This document shows, one piece after another, positions 8,220 to 14,965 of a DNA stretch of 27,304 bases. Source of the DNA: CAZJRB01 sp964547995 (GTDB taxonomy: Bacteria > Planctomycetota > Planctomycetia > Pirellulales > Thermoguttaceae); assembly GCA_964547995.1 (NCBI GenBank), contig CAZJRB010000105.1:1-27304 (forward strand). The letters run 5' to 3'. Numbering within the stretch: the stretch's first letter is position 1; every line of letters starts with the position of its first letter. A program made the translations under genes and the position numbers. The notes beneath the pieces were generated by a model. The model saw only the letters and a list, made by a program, of their open reading frames with translations, ran no database searches and was not told the origin of the DNA.

Positions 8220-9191
8220 TTGGTGGCATTGACAGACGACCTGAAGAAACTGCGTGACGGTAGCCTTGCGGCCCTGGATGCAAGTCACAACTACTACACT
8301 CACACAAAAGGCGCGTGGCGATTCGTGCAGGAAATGGTGCGCCAGGGCCAGAAGGTCTCTATCCGGAATCAAGCACCGGGCAGCATCGTTAACGAACAGG
8401 CATTGCCCGGTCTCGCTCAAGAGTATGTCACCGGATACCTTGCGTCGGCAACCTTCCAGCATTTCGTGTCTTTGTTCGAGGATTTCGTTTTCGGTTTTCT
8501 TCGCGCATGGCTGATCGAGCATCCCGGTAGCCTATCCGCGAAACAGCTTCAATTTCGGACGGTGTTGCAGTCCGCTGACAAGGCGCAAATCGTTCGAGCC
8601 GTCATAGAGAAGCACTTGGTCGAACTTGCCTACGACCGAGTTGACAATTGGTTCGAGTATTTGGAGAAGACAGCAAACCTCGGTTGTCCAAATCAGGACC
8701 AGGTTCAGCAACTCGCGGAGATCAAGGCATCCCGTGATGTCCTGGTTTACAACAAGGGAATTGCCAACTCTATCTACGTCGACAAATCCATGGGACGAGC
8801 CCGCGTCAAAGACGGCGAGCCCTTGGAGATTCCGGAGCAATACCATCGTGAATCATGGCAACTGATCCGACAAGTTGTTTCCGATATTGCACAGGCGGGA
8901 ATCAACAAGCTCGGAAAGAGAATTCCGATAATGGGCGGGGTGACTTCCCCACAAACGGGTGTAGACTGCTCTGCATATCCGCCGAAGCTGATGAAACAAC
9001 CTTGCCGTCAGCGCACGAGGAGGACACTTATGGATAAAGAAACTCGTGATGCTCTTTCCAGAAGTAGAGCTTGTATTCTGTCCAATGTCCTGTTGACCGG
9101 GTTGGCAGACCGTCGTCCTTCGCAACGGCTTTGCAGAGTTCAGGCCACCGATCTTTTTCCATTGAATAGTTCCTCTGTCAAAGGCAATTGA
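8220..9191 (+). CDS. HEPN-like protein with a chimeric 3' end
   Basis: Residues 1-232 form a helical protein with a region resembling HEPN nucleases of the RiboL-PSP/MAE_28990 type: SRDVLVYNKGIANSIY at 171-186. The usual HEPN signature is R-x(4-6)-H, commonly RxxLVHN; here the His position is Tyr177, so activity may be lost or altered. Downstream of about residue 232 the frame is not native. It runs through a copy of the promoter-like element (8937-8967), a Shine-Dalgarno plus ATG (9030), and then antisense of a tcmP remnant and the last 52 bases of the DUF5131 gene. The native stop appears lost. The start is TTG 8220 or GTG 8223. It is in frame with the 80-residue gene upstream, separated by one TAA. 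HEPN assignment is by motif only. Confidence 0.55.
   Translation: MVALTDDLKKLRDGSLAALDASHNYYTHTKGAWRFVQEMVRQGQKVSIRNQAPGSIVNEQALPGLAQEYVTGYLASATFQHFVSLFEDFVFGFLRAWLIEHPGSLSAKQLQFRTVLQSADKAQIVRAVIEKHLVELAYDRVDNWFEYLEKTANLGCPNQDQVQQLAEIKASRDVLVYNKGIANSIYVDKSMGRARVKDGEPLEIPEQYHRESWQLIRQVVSDIAQAGINKLGKRIPIMGGVTSPQTGVDCSAYPPKLMKQPCRQRTRRTLMDKETRDALSRSRACILSNVLLTGLADRRPSQRLCRVQATDLFPLNSSSVKGN
8937..8967 (+). promoter_or_regulatory. Promoter-like element B (second copy)
   Basis: It matches element A: GGGG, GTGACT, the same 16-base spacing with CCCCACAAACGGGTG, then TAGACT (8962-8967). One base is missing in the -35 region relative to copy A, so GTGACT replaces TTGACT. It lies inside the HEPN-like reading frame and about 60 bases before a GAGGAGG plus ATG at 9030. 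This suggests it once drove a separate gene whose body is gone. Confidence 0.55.
9028..9162 (-). pseudogene. Truncated three-Cys-motif partner (TcmP) gene, 44 codons
   Basis: On the minus strand an ATG at 9162, overlapping the DUF5131 3' end by 23 bases, opens a frame with RWPELCKAVAKDDGLPTRST and then GHWTEYKLYFWK, ending at a TAA at 9028. As I recall the family, this matches the N-terminus of three-Cys-motif partner proteins (WPEL...DDGL...WT..KLYFW.RYI). Family members normally run to several hundred residues and sit directly downstream of a DUF5131 gene, exactly the position here. Similarity stops after YFWK (about 9055), where unrelated DNA begins. It is therefore a 5' stub cut by a rearrangement. 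The identification rests on remembered family pattern plus synteny. Confidence 0.65.
9030..9056 (+). pseudogene. Gene-start remnant downstream of element B
   Basis: The Shine-Dalgarno CGAGGAGG at 9016-9023 precedes ATG at 9030 with ideal spacing, and the first codons read MDKETRDAL. At about 9055-9058 the sequence becomes antisense of the tcmP remnant, so only about nine codons of the original gene survive. An alternative upstream ATG at 8990 is in the same frame. The product cannot be identified. Confidence 0.4.
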
Positions 9192-9883
9192 TCCCAGACT
9201 TGTCCATCGAGTTCACGTCCTGTCTTTTTCTTGTTTACTCCGCCCCATTGCTTGAAGAAGAAGGGAATACTGAATCCCTGGCAGCGATCACGAATCTGAA
9301 ATGCCCATTGAGCTTCCATCGGGCGGGCGGACGGGCCTGACTCGCCGCCGACGATGACCCAGTGGATGCCGCGGAGCGGGATACGGGGAATCGGACCGAG
9401 AAGCGGTTCAAGCGAGAGGAAACGAATTTTGGCGTGCGTCTTGACGAGCGAATGAATCCGAAACGTGTAGTCCGCGTTTTCAATGCTGGTGCCCATCCAC
9501 ACGTTGTCGGGCCAAGGCAGATCGTCGGCCATTTCGGCAGCGCGCTCGGGGCGCTTCGTCAGAACTTGGAACGTGTGCCGGGACGCCTGCTGCATGACGG
9601 CAAAACACCGTGCGATAAACTCCGCCGGCACATCCTTGTGGAAAAGATCGCTCATCGAGTTGACAAAGATCATCCGAGGGCGTTTCCACCGAAGCGGCAC
9701 CTCAACGACGTCATCGTGCAGAGTGACCTTGAACCCGTTGCGGTAGCGGGCTTGACCCATCGCCTTGAGTCGCTTGGCCATGCGTTCTGCGTAGCAATGG
9801 GCGCACCCCAGGCTGATCTTCGTACAGCCGGTGACCGGGTTCCATGTGGCTTCGGTCCATTCGATGGAAGAGGCTTGCGCCAT
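9140..9883 (-). CDS. DUF5131 (phage Gp37/Gp68) three-Cys-motif protein
   Basis: A 247-residue protein of the Gp37/Gp68 family, found in phages and mobile islands, with radical-SAM-like features. The N-terminal hallmark is SSIEWTEATWNPVTGCTKIS followed by LGCAHCYAERMAKR, giving a C-x6-C-x2-C cluster likely to hold an iron-sulfur centre. Other family motifs are FVNSMSDLFHKDVP, FQVLTKRPERA, WMGTSIEN, RFLSLEPLLGPI, WVIVGGESGPSARPM and the C-terminal FFFKQWGG. The substrate is unknown. The start at 9883 is fixed by AAGGAGG six bases upstream; a promoter lies just before it. Its usual partner TcmP is reduced to a 44-codon stub overlapping its 3' end, so the pair is probably non-functional as a system. 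Confidence 0.9.
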   Translation of the reverse strand: MAQASSIEWTEATWNPVTGCTKISLGCAHCYAERMAKRLKAMGQARYRNGFKVTLHDDVVEVPLRWKRPRMIFVNSMSDLFHKDVPAEFIARCFAVMQQASRHTFQVLTKRPERAAEMADDLPWPDNVWMGTSIENADYTFRIHSLVKTHAKIRFLSLEPLLGPIPRIPLRGIHWVIVGGESGPSARPMEAQWAFQIRDRCQGFSIPFFFKQWGGVNKKKTGRELDGQVWDQLPLTEELFNGKRSVA

Positions 9884-9917
9884 CGTCTCCTCCTTGGCGT
9901 AACGGTAGTCACACCCC

Positions 9918-9946
9918 AATATAAGGACTCGCCGGACACCCTGCAA
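9918..9946 (-). promoter_or_regulatory. Sigma70-type promoter of the DUF5131 gene
   Basis: On the minus strand TTGCAG (9946-9941), a 17-base spacer and TATATT (9923-9918) precede the DUF5131 Shine-Dalgarno and ATG, giving a short leader of roughly 30 bases. Confidence 0.6.
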
Positions 9947-9990
9947 GAGCAGTGTCTTTTGAACCTATCACGCGCCTGTTCGAGGAGAGT

Positions 9991-11184
9991 TCAATCCACA
10001 ATCCGAATCAACGGGCGGCGCACGACGTCGTTGTTGGGGATGTAGCCGCGGGAACGCCAGATCTCCTTGAACCGGGCTTCCGAAAGGACGTGGATGCCCG
10101 GGAACGTCAGCGCGGGATTGCGGAAGAGAAATTCCTTCGTGCCCTTGTCGTAGCCGCACAGGACGACGGAATGGGCGCTCGTGTTGTCCGGGTCGGTGAG
10201 CCAGTCGATGATGACCGGCCGGCCGGCGGATAGCTCTTCGAGCAGCAGAGTCTTTCCCTTTTCGAAGCCTTCGTCCGTGACCGCGTACTCCTCGATCCGC
10301 CACCGGTGCTTGCACTTCTCGGCGGCGATCAGCAGCTTCGACCAAAAGACGCCGTGTCCGCGCTTGCTGCGGGGGCAAAGGCGCTTGACGTCGAACTGCG
10401 AGACGTCGCAGCCCTGATGCCGCAAGGCCATCGTGCCCGAGGCGACGCCGCAGTGGTTGTAGGCCTGGTGGACGAACGGGATTTCCACGAGGAGGGCCTC
10501 GCGATTCTCCCGGGCGGCCAGATACTTCAGGGCGTCGGTTGCCGGGCGGTTTCCCCGCTCGGCCAGCGTCTTCAGCCGGTTTCGGGCTTCTTTCGCGACG
10601 TCGGGCTTGCCGGCCTCGATCCTCGCGAACGCCAGGGCAACGGCAAGACTCTTGTCGTCTTTGGGGGCGTTTTGGGCCGCCATGGCCCAGTGTTCGATGG
10701 CCTTCTGCTTATCCACCGGCACGCCGTCGCCCGTGAAGAGGAGTTGGGCGAGACTGGCGGCTGCCCGGTAGGAGCCCCGCTTCGCGCCCTTTTCCCACCA
10801 CTTGGCAGCCTGGGCATAGTCCTGGTCGATATCGACGCCGTTGAAGTACATATTGCCGAGGTTCCGGCACGCTTGGTCGTTTCCCTTGGCCGCCGCGTCC
10901 ATGAAGTGGCCGAACGCAATCCAGGGGCTCTTGGGCACGCCGCGGCCCTCAAGATACATCCACCCAAGAAAGTCGATCGCCGCCGCATCCCCCTCATCGG
11001 CCGCTTTACGAAAGGCCCGAACCGCCTCCACATTTCTACCCTGCCCGACGTGCTCACGCCCTTCCCGGTAGAAACGCGAGGACTCCTCGGCGTTCGCCCG
11101 CGCCGGCAGGCAGAACGCGATTAGGGAACCAAGCGATAGTCCAACGACGATGCCGCGAAAGACGATGATTCTGCCGGCTTTCAT
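9991..11184 (-). CDS. Exported Sel1-repeat protein with C39-like cysteine peptidase domain
   Basis: About 397 residues from the ATG at 11184; ATGs at 11193 and 11211 are alternatives, and none has a strong Shine-Dalgarno. A signal peptide (GIVVGLSLGSLIAFCLPARA) is followed by Sel1/TPR-like repeats (AFRKAADEGDAAAIDFLGWM; AAKGNDQACRNLGNMYFNGV; WEKGAKRGSYRAAASLAQLL). The C-terminal domain looks like a papain-fold C39-type peptidase: the catalytic Cys in VHQAYNHCGVASGTMAL (about residue 245), the His in SAHSVVLCGYD (about 338) and FRNPAL supplying the third polar residue. It is probably a periplasmic or surface protease or peptidase-like binder, with the repeats recruiting partners. It follows the exported HEAT/MORN protein on the same strand with an 87-base gap, so the two may be expressed together. 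Confidence 0.75.
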   Translation of the reverse strand: MKAGRIIVFRGIVVGLSLGSLIAFCLPARANAEESSRFYREGREHVGQGRNVEAVRAFRKAADEGDAAAIDFLGWMYLEGRGVPKSPWIAFGHFMDAAAKGNDQACRNLGNMYFNGVDIDQDYAQAAKWWEKGAKRGSYRAAASLAQLLFTGDGVPVDKQKAIEHWAMAAQNAPKDDKSLAVALAFARIEAGKPDVAKEARNRLKTLAERGNRPATDALKYLAARENREALLVEIPFVHQAYNHCGVASGTMALRHQGCDVSQFDVKRLCPRSKRGHGVFWSKLLIAAEKCKHRWRIEEYAVTDEGFEKGKTLLLEELSAGRPVIIDWLTDPDNTSAHSVVLCGYDKGTKEFLFRNPALTFPGIHVLSEARFKEIWRSRGYIPNNDVVRRPLIRIVD

Positions 11185-11271
11185 AATGTCCATTTCTGTT
11201 GTGTCTGGCATAACGCTCTGCGTCAGGCTTCGCACACAGTAGCACACGATAGGCCGCGCGCAGTGATTGGG

Positions 11272-13125
11272 CTAGTTCTTCTCCTTCGGCCTCTTCCCGG
11301 CGCCCTTGTTGCTCGGATGATCGGGATTGCACGTGGCGGTACCACGGCCCTGGCCGTAGTATGCAATTTTGATCCGGTCGCCCTGCTCGTTGAAATAGTG
11401 CCACTCGCCAAACTTGTGGCCGTTGACGGTTGTGCCGGTCGCTTTCAGGTTGCCGTTGGGCCATTTCTCCTCGACGTGCTTGACCTCCCGTTTCCCCTTC
11501 CATTCGGGGCCGAACTGGACGTCGACCGTCCCAATCCACGCGTTGAGCCCAACGCTGTTGCCGTTGCTAAGGTAGGCCAGTTTCAACTTCCGGGTGCTCG
11601 GCTCGGCGATCAGGAAAGACTCGTTCAGCTTCACCTCGTATTCGAGCGACTGGAGGGGATGCACGAACACGAAATCCCCCTTGCGGGGTTTGTAGTTGAA
11701 GGGATGGTGGCCGTAGGAGGAGACGCCGCCAGGCCACGACATCTTCACGTCGGACGGGACCTTCGCAATCATCACTGGCTTTCCGGTCACGTTGCGAATG
11801 CGCACGGTCGCGAACACCTTTTGATCGGAATCGCTCCGCTTGGACGTATCGGCCCCGGCCTCGTCGGCTGGTACTTGCTCATGCCGGGGTTGGCCGACAA
11901 GTTCCGCGCGAACGGGACAGTCCCCGTCTGGCAGGACCTTCGCCAACAACGCACTTCGCTTCGCCTCGTCCGGGATGCCTTTGGCCTTGTCCCAGGCGTC
12001 CATCGACTTGCGGACATCGAACGGGAACCATTGGCCGGTGATCTTCTTCAGCGCCTGTCGTGCCTTCAGGGCCGGGATGCCGAGATCGTCGCCATACTGA
12101 TACACGAACTTGTCGTTCTGGAGAAACGTGATCAGTGCAGGCACAACACGGTCGTCGCCCCAGGAGGATAGCACTTCGACGAGCTTGCAGGCGAGCCAGC
12201 CGTCGTCCACCCCCTTGATCGCTTGCTGCATGCTGCCCAGGGATGTGGCATCCCGGTGCCGTGCGAGGACTCCGATGGCAACGCCCCGGACAACCGGATT
12301 CTTGTCGTTCAACAAGCCGCGCATGGCTTCGATACAGTCCTTGCCTTTGAGTTCCGCGTAGACGCTCACGGCATACGGTCGTAGGTCTTGCGCATCGGAG
12401 TCGACGATGGTCCAAACGCGATCTGCCTGCGCTGCTAACAGCTTGCCGCGTTTCGCGGGATTCGAGTATATTTTCCCGAAATGACTGGGATCGTAAGGCC
12501 ACGGCCAGATGCCGCCGGAGATGTAGCGAAGTATGCGCAGGGCGACCTTCGGCTTGTCCGGCGTCAGGAGCTGTGGGACTTGGGTTTCCGGGTCTGGGGA
12601 TCCCATCGCGACGAAGAATTTCTCAAGAGTCAGGGGCTGGATCGCGCAGTAGTTGCTGATCGACAGGTATCGCCTCTTGTCCTTCTCGTCCCAACTCCTC
12701 TCCCTTTCCAGGAACCAGATGCACGGTTTGGTGATGTCACGGACGTCCCCGAACAATTGCGTCGTCGACGCGCTGTTGAGCCACGTCCCATCCTTCTTCC
12801 ACCCGATGCCACAGCCGACCATCAGCGGCTGCACGCCGGGTTTGACGTCTCCCTTGATAACACGCACGACGTGGAGCTTGGTATACGCCTCGATTCGGGC
12901 GATGCCCCGACGCTGCTTTTCATCGATGTACTTGTGATGCGACGAAAAGGGAGCCTTTTCCCATTTCGCCACAACGATGATCGGGTACCCCGCCAGCTCT
13001 TTGTCTGAGATGTAGGGTGGTGCCATCCCCTGGGCCAAGCTCGTCCACAGAAGCATGGCCGCAAACGCGGACGTTCTGATGCAGTGGAACTTATTCATCT
13101 TCTTTAGCCCAACCTGTCTGTCCAT
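11272..13125 (-). CDS. Exported protein with HEAT-like repeats and MORN-type tail, function unknown
   Basis: A 617-residue protein. The start at 13125 is chosen because AGAGGAG lies five bases upstream; the long open frame further upstream overlaps the toxin-antitoxin genes and is not coding. The signal peptide spans roughly residues 10-33 (FAAMLLWTSLAQG). The N-terminal beta-rich region (LHVVRVIKGDVKPGVQPLMV, PCIWFLERERSW) resembles domains seen in exported planctomycete proteins of unknown role. HEAT-like repeats occupy the middle (LRPYAVSVYAELKGKDCIEA; NPVVRGVAIGVLARH; ALKARQALKKITGQ). A C-terminal MORN_2-type repeat (KWPNGNLKATGTTVNG, KFGEWHYFNEQGDRI) closes it. It is likely a protein-protein scaffold outside the cytoplasm. 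A promoter-like repeat lies about 65-95 bases upstream. Confidence 0.7.
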   Translation of the reverse strand: MDRQVGLKKMNKFHCIRTSAFAAMLLWTSLAQGMAPPYISDKELAGYPIIVVAKWEKAPFSSHHKYIDEKQRRGIARIEAYTKLHVVRVIKGDVKPGVQPLMVGCGIGWKKDGTWLNSASTTQLFGDVRDITKPCIWFLERERSWDEKDKRRYLSISNYCAIQPLTLEKFFVAMGSPDPETQVPQLLTPDKPKVALRILRYISGGIWPWPYDPSHFGKIYSNPAKRGKLLAAQADRVWTIVDSDAQDLRPYAVSVYAELKGKDCIEAMRGLLNDKNPVVRGVAIGVLARHRDATSLGSMQQAIKGVDDGWLACKLVEVLSSWGDDRVVPALITFLQNDKFVYQYGDDLGIPALKARQALKKITGQWFPFDVRKSMDAWDKAKGIPDEAKRSALLAKVLPDGDCPVRAELVGQPRHEQVPADEAGADTSKRSDSDQKVFATVRIRNVTGKPVMIAKVPSDVKMSWPGGVSSYGHHPFNYKPRKGDFVFVHPLQSLEYEVKLNESFLIAEPSTRKLKLAYLSNGNSVGLNAWIGTVDVQFGPEWKGKREVKHVEEKWPNGNLKATGTTVNGHKFGEWHYFNEQGDRIKIAYYGQGRGTATCNPDHPSNKGAGKRPKEKN

Positions 13126-13187
13126 GTGGTCTCCTCTTTCCCAGCGATCGTACCGCGATGGCGTGGGCGGTGTACGCTGCTTCAATA

Positions 13188-13232
13188 CCCAATTCTTGCC
13201 GAATGAGTCATTGTGTGTCAAGGGATTCCGGC
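13188..13232 (-). repeat. 45-bp direct repeat, copy 1 (promoter-like)
   Basis: It matches 14126-14170 at both ends, with a divergent middle of the same length. On the minus strand TTGACA (13221-13216), 18 bases and AAGAAT (13197-13192) fit a promoter for the HEAT/MORN gene at 13125. With copy 2 it brackets the DUF2442-hicA-hicB block. Confidence 0.65.
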
Positions 13233-13271
13233 GTGATGTCGGATTTGCCGCGGCGGGGTTTTCTTCGGTAC

Positions 13272-13517
13272 TCACGGGGACACGGGCTTCGTCGAATCTT
13301 CGTAGAGCGTATCCGGACAGATATCCTGCTCGTGGGGCCACACGATGGTGCCGCCCTCCGCACGGACTTGTTTGAAGTAGCGGACATCTTGAAGCTCTTG
13401 AAAGACCCCAAAGGAGAGAAGCGGGGCGCAGTCGAAAATGCCTACTTCGCCGCTGGTGAATGTAATCTCCAGCTTGTAGTCGTCCCTGGGTATGACGGCC
13501 TTGACTCGGGGATTCAT
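13272..13517 (-). CDS. DUF2442-family small protein
   Basis: An 81-residue protein matching the DUF2442 pattern: a short N-terminal strand (VKAVIPRDDYKLEITFTSGE), GIFDCAPLLSFGVFQELQD, then FKQVRAEGGTIVWPHEQDIC and PDTLYEDS. The family's W-x-(N/H)-x-x-D-(I/L)-(C/A)-P-(D/E)-x-L-Y signature is visible as WPHEQDICPDTLYE. Members are widespread on mobile DNA and often sit beside DUF4160 or toxin-antitoxin genes; molecular function is unknown. The start has GAGG at seven bases. It follows hicA by 63 bases on the same strand and probably shares its transcript. Confidence 0.85.
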   Translation of the reverse strand: MNPRVKAVIPRDDYKLEITFTSGEVGIFDCAPLLSFGVFQELQDVRYFKQVRAEGGTIVWPHEQDICPDTLYEDSTKPVSP

Positions 13518-13580
13518 CGGTTACCTCAGCGGTTCGATTCGGAACGGTTGCTGCCCGCCAAATAGGTGGATTGGTGCCGG

Positions 13581-13793
13581 TCAGCCATTCTGGAAATCGT
13601 CCCAGTCGATTCCAAGTTGCCGCACGGCCGATCGCACGGTGCCAAGCTTCAGGTCTCGGCCGCCCCAATCCGGGATTACCGTGACTCGCTCACTGCCGGG
13701 GTTGAACCATTTGCGGTGAGAGCCCCCGCCTTTCCTCGGCAATTCGCGGCAGCCGAGCACTGTCAATTTCCGTGCGACTTCGCGGTATTTCAT
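13581..13793 (-). CDS. hicA: HicA-family mRNA interferase toxin
   Basis: A 70-residue protein with the double-stranded-RNA-binding-like HicA fold: KYREVARKLTVLGCRELPRK, then GGGSHRKWFNPGSERVTVIP and LKLGTVRSAVRQLGI. The invariant catalytic histidine is in the GSH motif (about residue 26). HicA toxins cleave mRNA when not bound by HicB. Its ATG overlaps the hicB stop by four bases, so the genes are translationally coupled with the antitoxin first, the reverse of the commonest hicAB order but known. The protein is full length and looks intact. Confidence 0.92.
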   Translation of the reverse strand: MKYREVARKLTVLGCRELPRKGGGSHRKWFNPGSERVTVIPDWGGRDLKLGTVRSAVRQLGIDWDDFQNG

Positions 13794-14035
13794 GGGGTCG
13801 TGATCACGGTCTCAAGCCACACCGCGCCGGCGGCGTCCGGGATTTGGGCGTTTTGAGGGAGCGAGCGCCCAAGGTCCTCGTACGCTTCGACCACGGCCGC
13901 CAGGGCATCCTTGGCGTTGGACAGGGCCTCGTCCACGGTGTCACCCTCGGTAACCAGTTCCGGCAGCAATGGGGAAGTCACCGTGTAGCCGCCCTCGGGT
14001 TGCGGGGTGAGAACGAGAGGAATCTTGTATTGCAT
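13790..14035 (-). CDS. hicB: HicB-family antitoxin
   Basis: An 81-residue antitoxin with the partial RNase-H-like HicB fold: YKIPLVLTPQPEGGYTVTSP, LLPELVTEGDTVDEALSNAK and DALAAVVEAYEDLGRSLP. There is no C-terminal helix-turn-helix or ribbon-helix-helix, so any autoregulation would rely on another factor or on a noncanonical surface. The start at 14035 is set by GGAGG six bases upstream; the open frame continues upstream without family similarity. It precedes hicA with a four-base overlap. A promoter-like TTGACA...GAGAAT lies 95-124 bases upstream, overlapping the stop codon of the neighbouring methyltransferase. Confidence 0.9.
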   Translation of the reverse strand: MQYKIPLVLTPQPEGGYTVTSPLLPELVTEGDTVDEALSNAKDALAAVVEAYEDLGRSLPQNAQIPDAAGAVWLETVITTP

Positions 14036-14125
14036 AGGAAGCCTCCGCGAACGGTGGATTTGACCAGCAGCGTCATCTTCATTGTTGCCGAAGGAGCCGT
14101 TTACTGTCAAGAGTAGCCAAGTTGG

Positions 14126-14170
14126 CCCAATTCTCGCCGAACATAGTATCATGTGTCAAGCGATTCCGGC
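14126..14170 (-). repeat. 45-bp direct repeat, copy 2 (promoter-like)
   Basis: Partner of 13188-13232. Conserved blocks are CCCAATTCTYGCCGAA and TGTGTCAAGSGATTCCGGC, with a divergent centre. On the minus strand TTGACA (14159-14154), 18 bases and GAGAAT (14135-14130) could be the hicBA promoter. The repeat contains the stop codon and last codons of the methyltransferase gene. Confidence 0.65.
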
Positions 14171-14890
14171 CGTTACGACGACACCGCCGAGGATTTGTCT
14201 CTCGATTGACTCAAGCATCCCGCCGTAGAAATCGCGGACGAACCGGTACCACGCCGGACCGGCGAGATCGACGATTTGGTCTTGCCGGTGTTCGATCCGA
14301 GAGACCAGATCGCGGTACCAGTCTGCGAACTCTGCCGAGATGTTGCGGGTTTCGGAGATAGCCCAGCCGGCGTTTCCGAAGAGTTGGTCGAGATGGTCGA
14401 GCTTGACGGGGTTCCAGTTGGAACTGGCGTCCTCGCGGACCAACAGCGAGTTGCCGTCGGCGGAGAGATCGAGGTAGTCGAACAGCACGAGCGAGCCGCC
14501 GGGCGCGGCCAGATTGAGTAATTGGCCCAGCGCCGCCGGTTGATCGCCGAAGGCGTAGAAGGAGCTAAACAGACAGATCAGGTCGAAACGCCTTGACAAA
14601 CGGGCGGATACCTTGGATACATCGCACGCGAGAAACTCGACTTCCGGATAAGCGGCCCGTGCATGGTCGATAGACGCCTCGTCGATATCGACGCCCACGA
14701 CATTGCCCCATCCCCGGTCGTACAGGTAATGGGCCGTTCCGCCTCGTCCACAGCCGACGTCGAGCAGGTTGCGGCCGTCATCGGGCCGGAAGCCGCCGAG
14801 CGCAAGCTCCACCGCCTCCTCCTCGCCCGGGTGTGCGTAGTCGCCGTCCCTTACGATCGAGAGAATCTGCTTGCCGGTAGGCGAGTTCAT
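14156..14890 (-). CDS. Class I SAM-dependent methyltransferase (substrate unknown)
   Basis: About 244 residues. Motif I is LLDVGCGRGGTAHYL (about residue 43), the strand-2 acid is in VVGVDIDEASIDHARAAYP, and CDVSKVSARLSRRFDLICLF and AAPGGSLVLFDYLDL follow. The N-terminus TGKQILSIVRDGDYAHPGEE belongs to a recognisable family of small cytoplasmic methyltransferases seen near resistance and accessory loci, but the acceptor is unknown. Starts at GTG 14896 (AAGGAG eight bases upstream) and ATG 14890 are both reasonable. The stop codon lies inside the 45-base repeat preceding hicB, suggesting that the toxin-antitoxin block was joined right at this gene's end. Confidence 0.8.
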   Translation of the reverse strand: MNSPTGKQILSIVRDGDYAHPGEEEAVELALGGFRPDDGRNLLDVGCGRGGTAHYLYDRGWGNVVGVDIDEASIDHARAAYPEVEFLACDVSKVSARLSRRFDLICLFSSFYAFGDQPAALGQLLNLAAPGGSLVLFDYLDLSADGNSLLVREDASSNWNPVKLDHLDQLFGNAGWAISETRNISAEFADWYRDLVSRIEHRQDQIVDLAGPAWYRFVRDFYGGMLESIERQILGGVVVTAGIA

Positions 14891-14965
14891 TCTCACGTCA
14901 GTCACTCCTTCGCGGGGTCACCGTTCGCGGTTGCAGGGGAAGAGGAATGCTCTTCGTCCGGGTAA

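Noticed and set aside
13126..13668. Long N-terminal extension of the HEAT/MORN reading frame
   Set aside because: It overlaps DUF2442 and part of hicA on the same strand in another frame, lacks protein-like composition, and a strong Shine-Dalgarno plus signal peptide fix the start at 13125.
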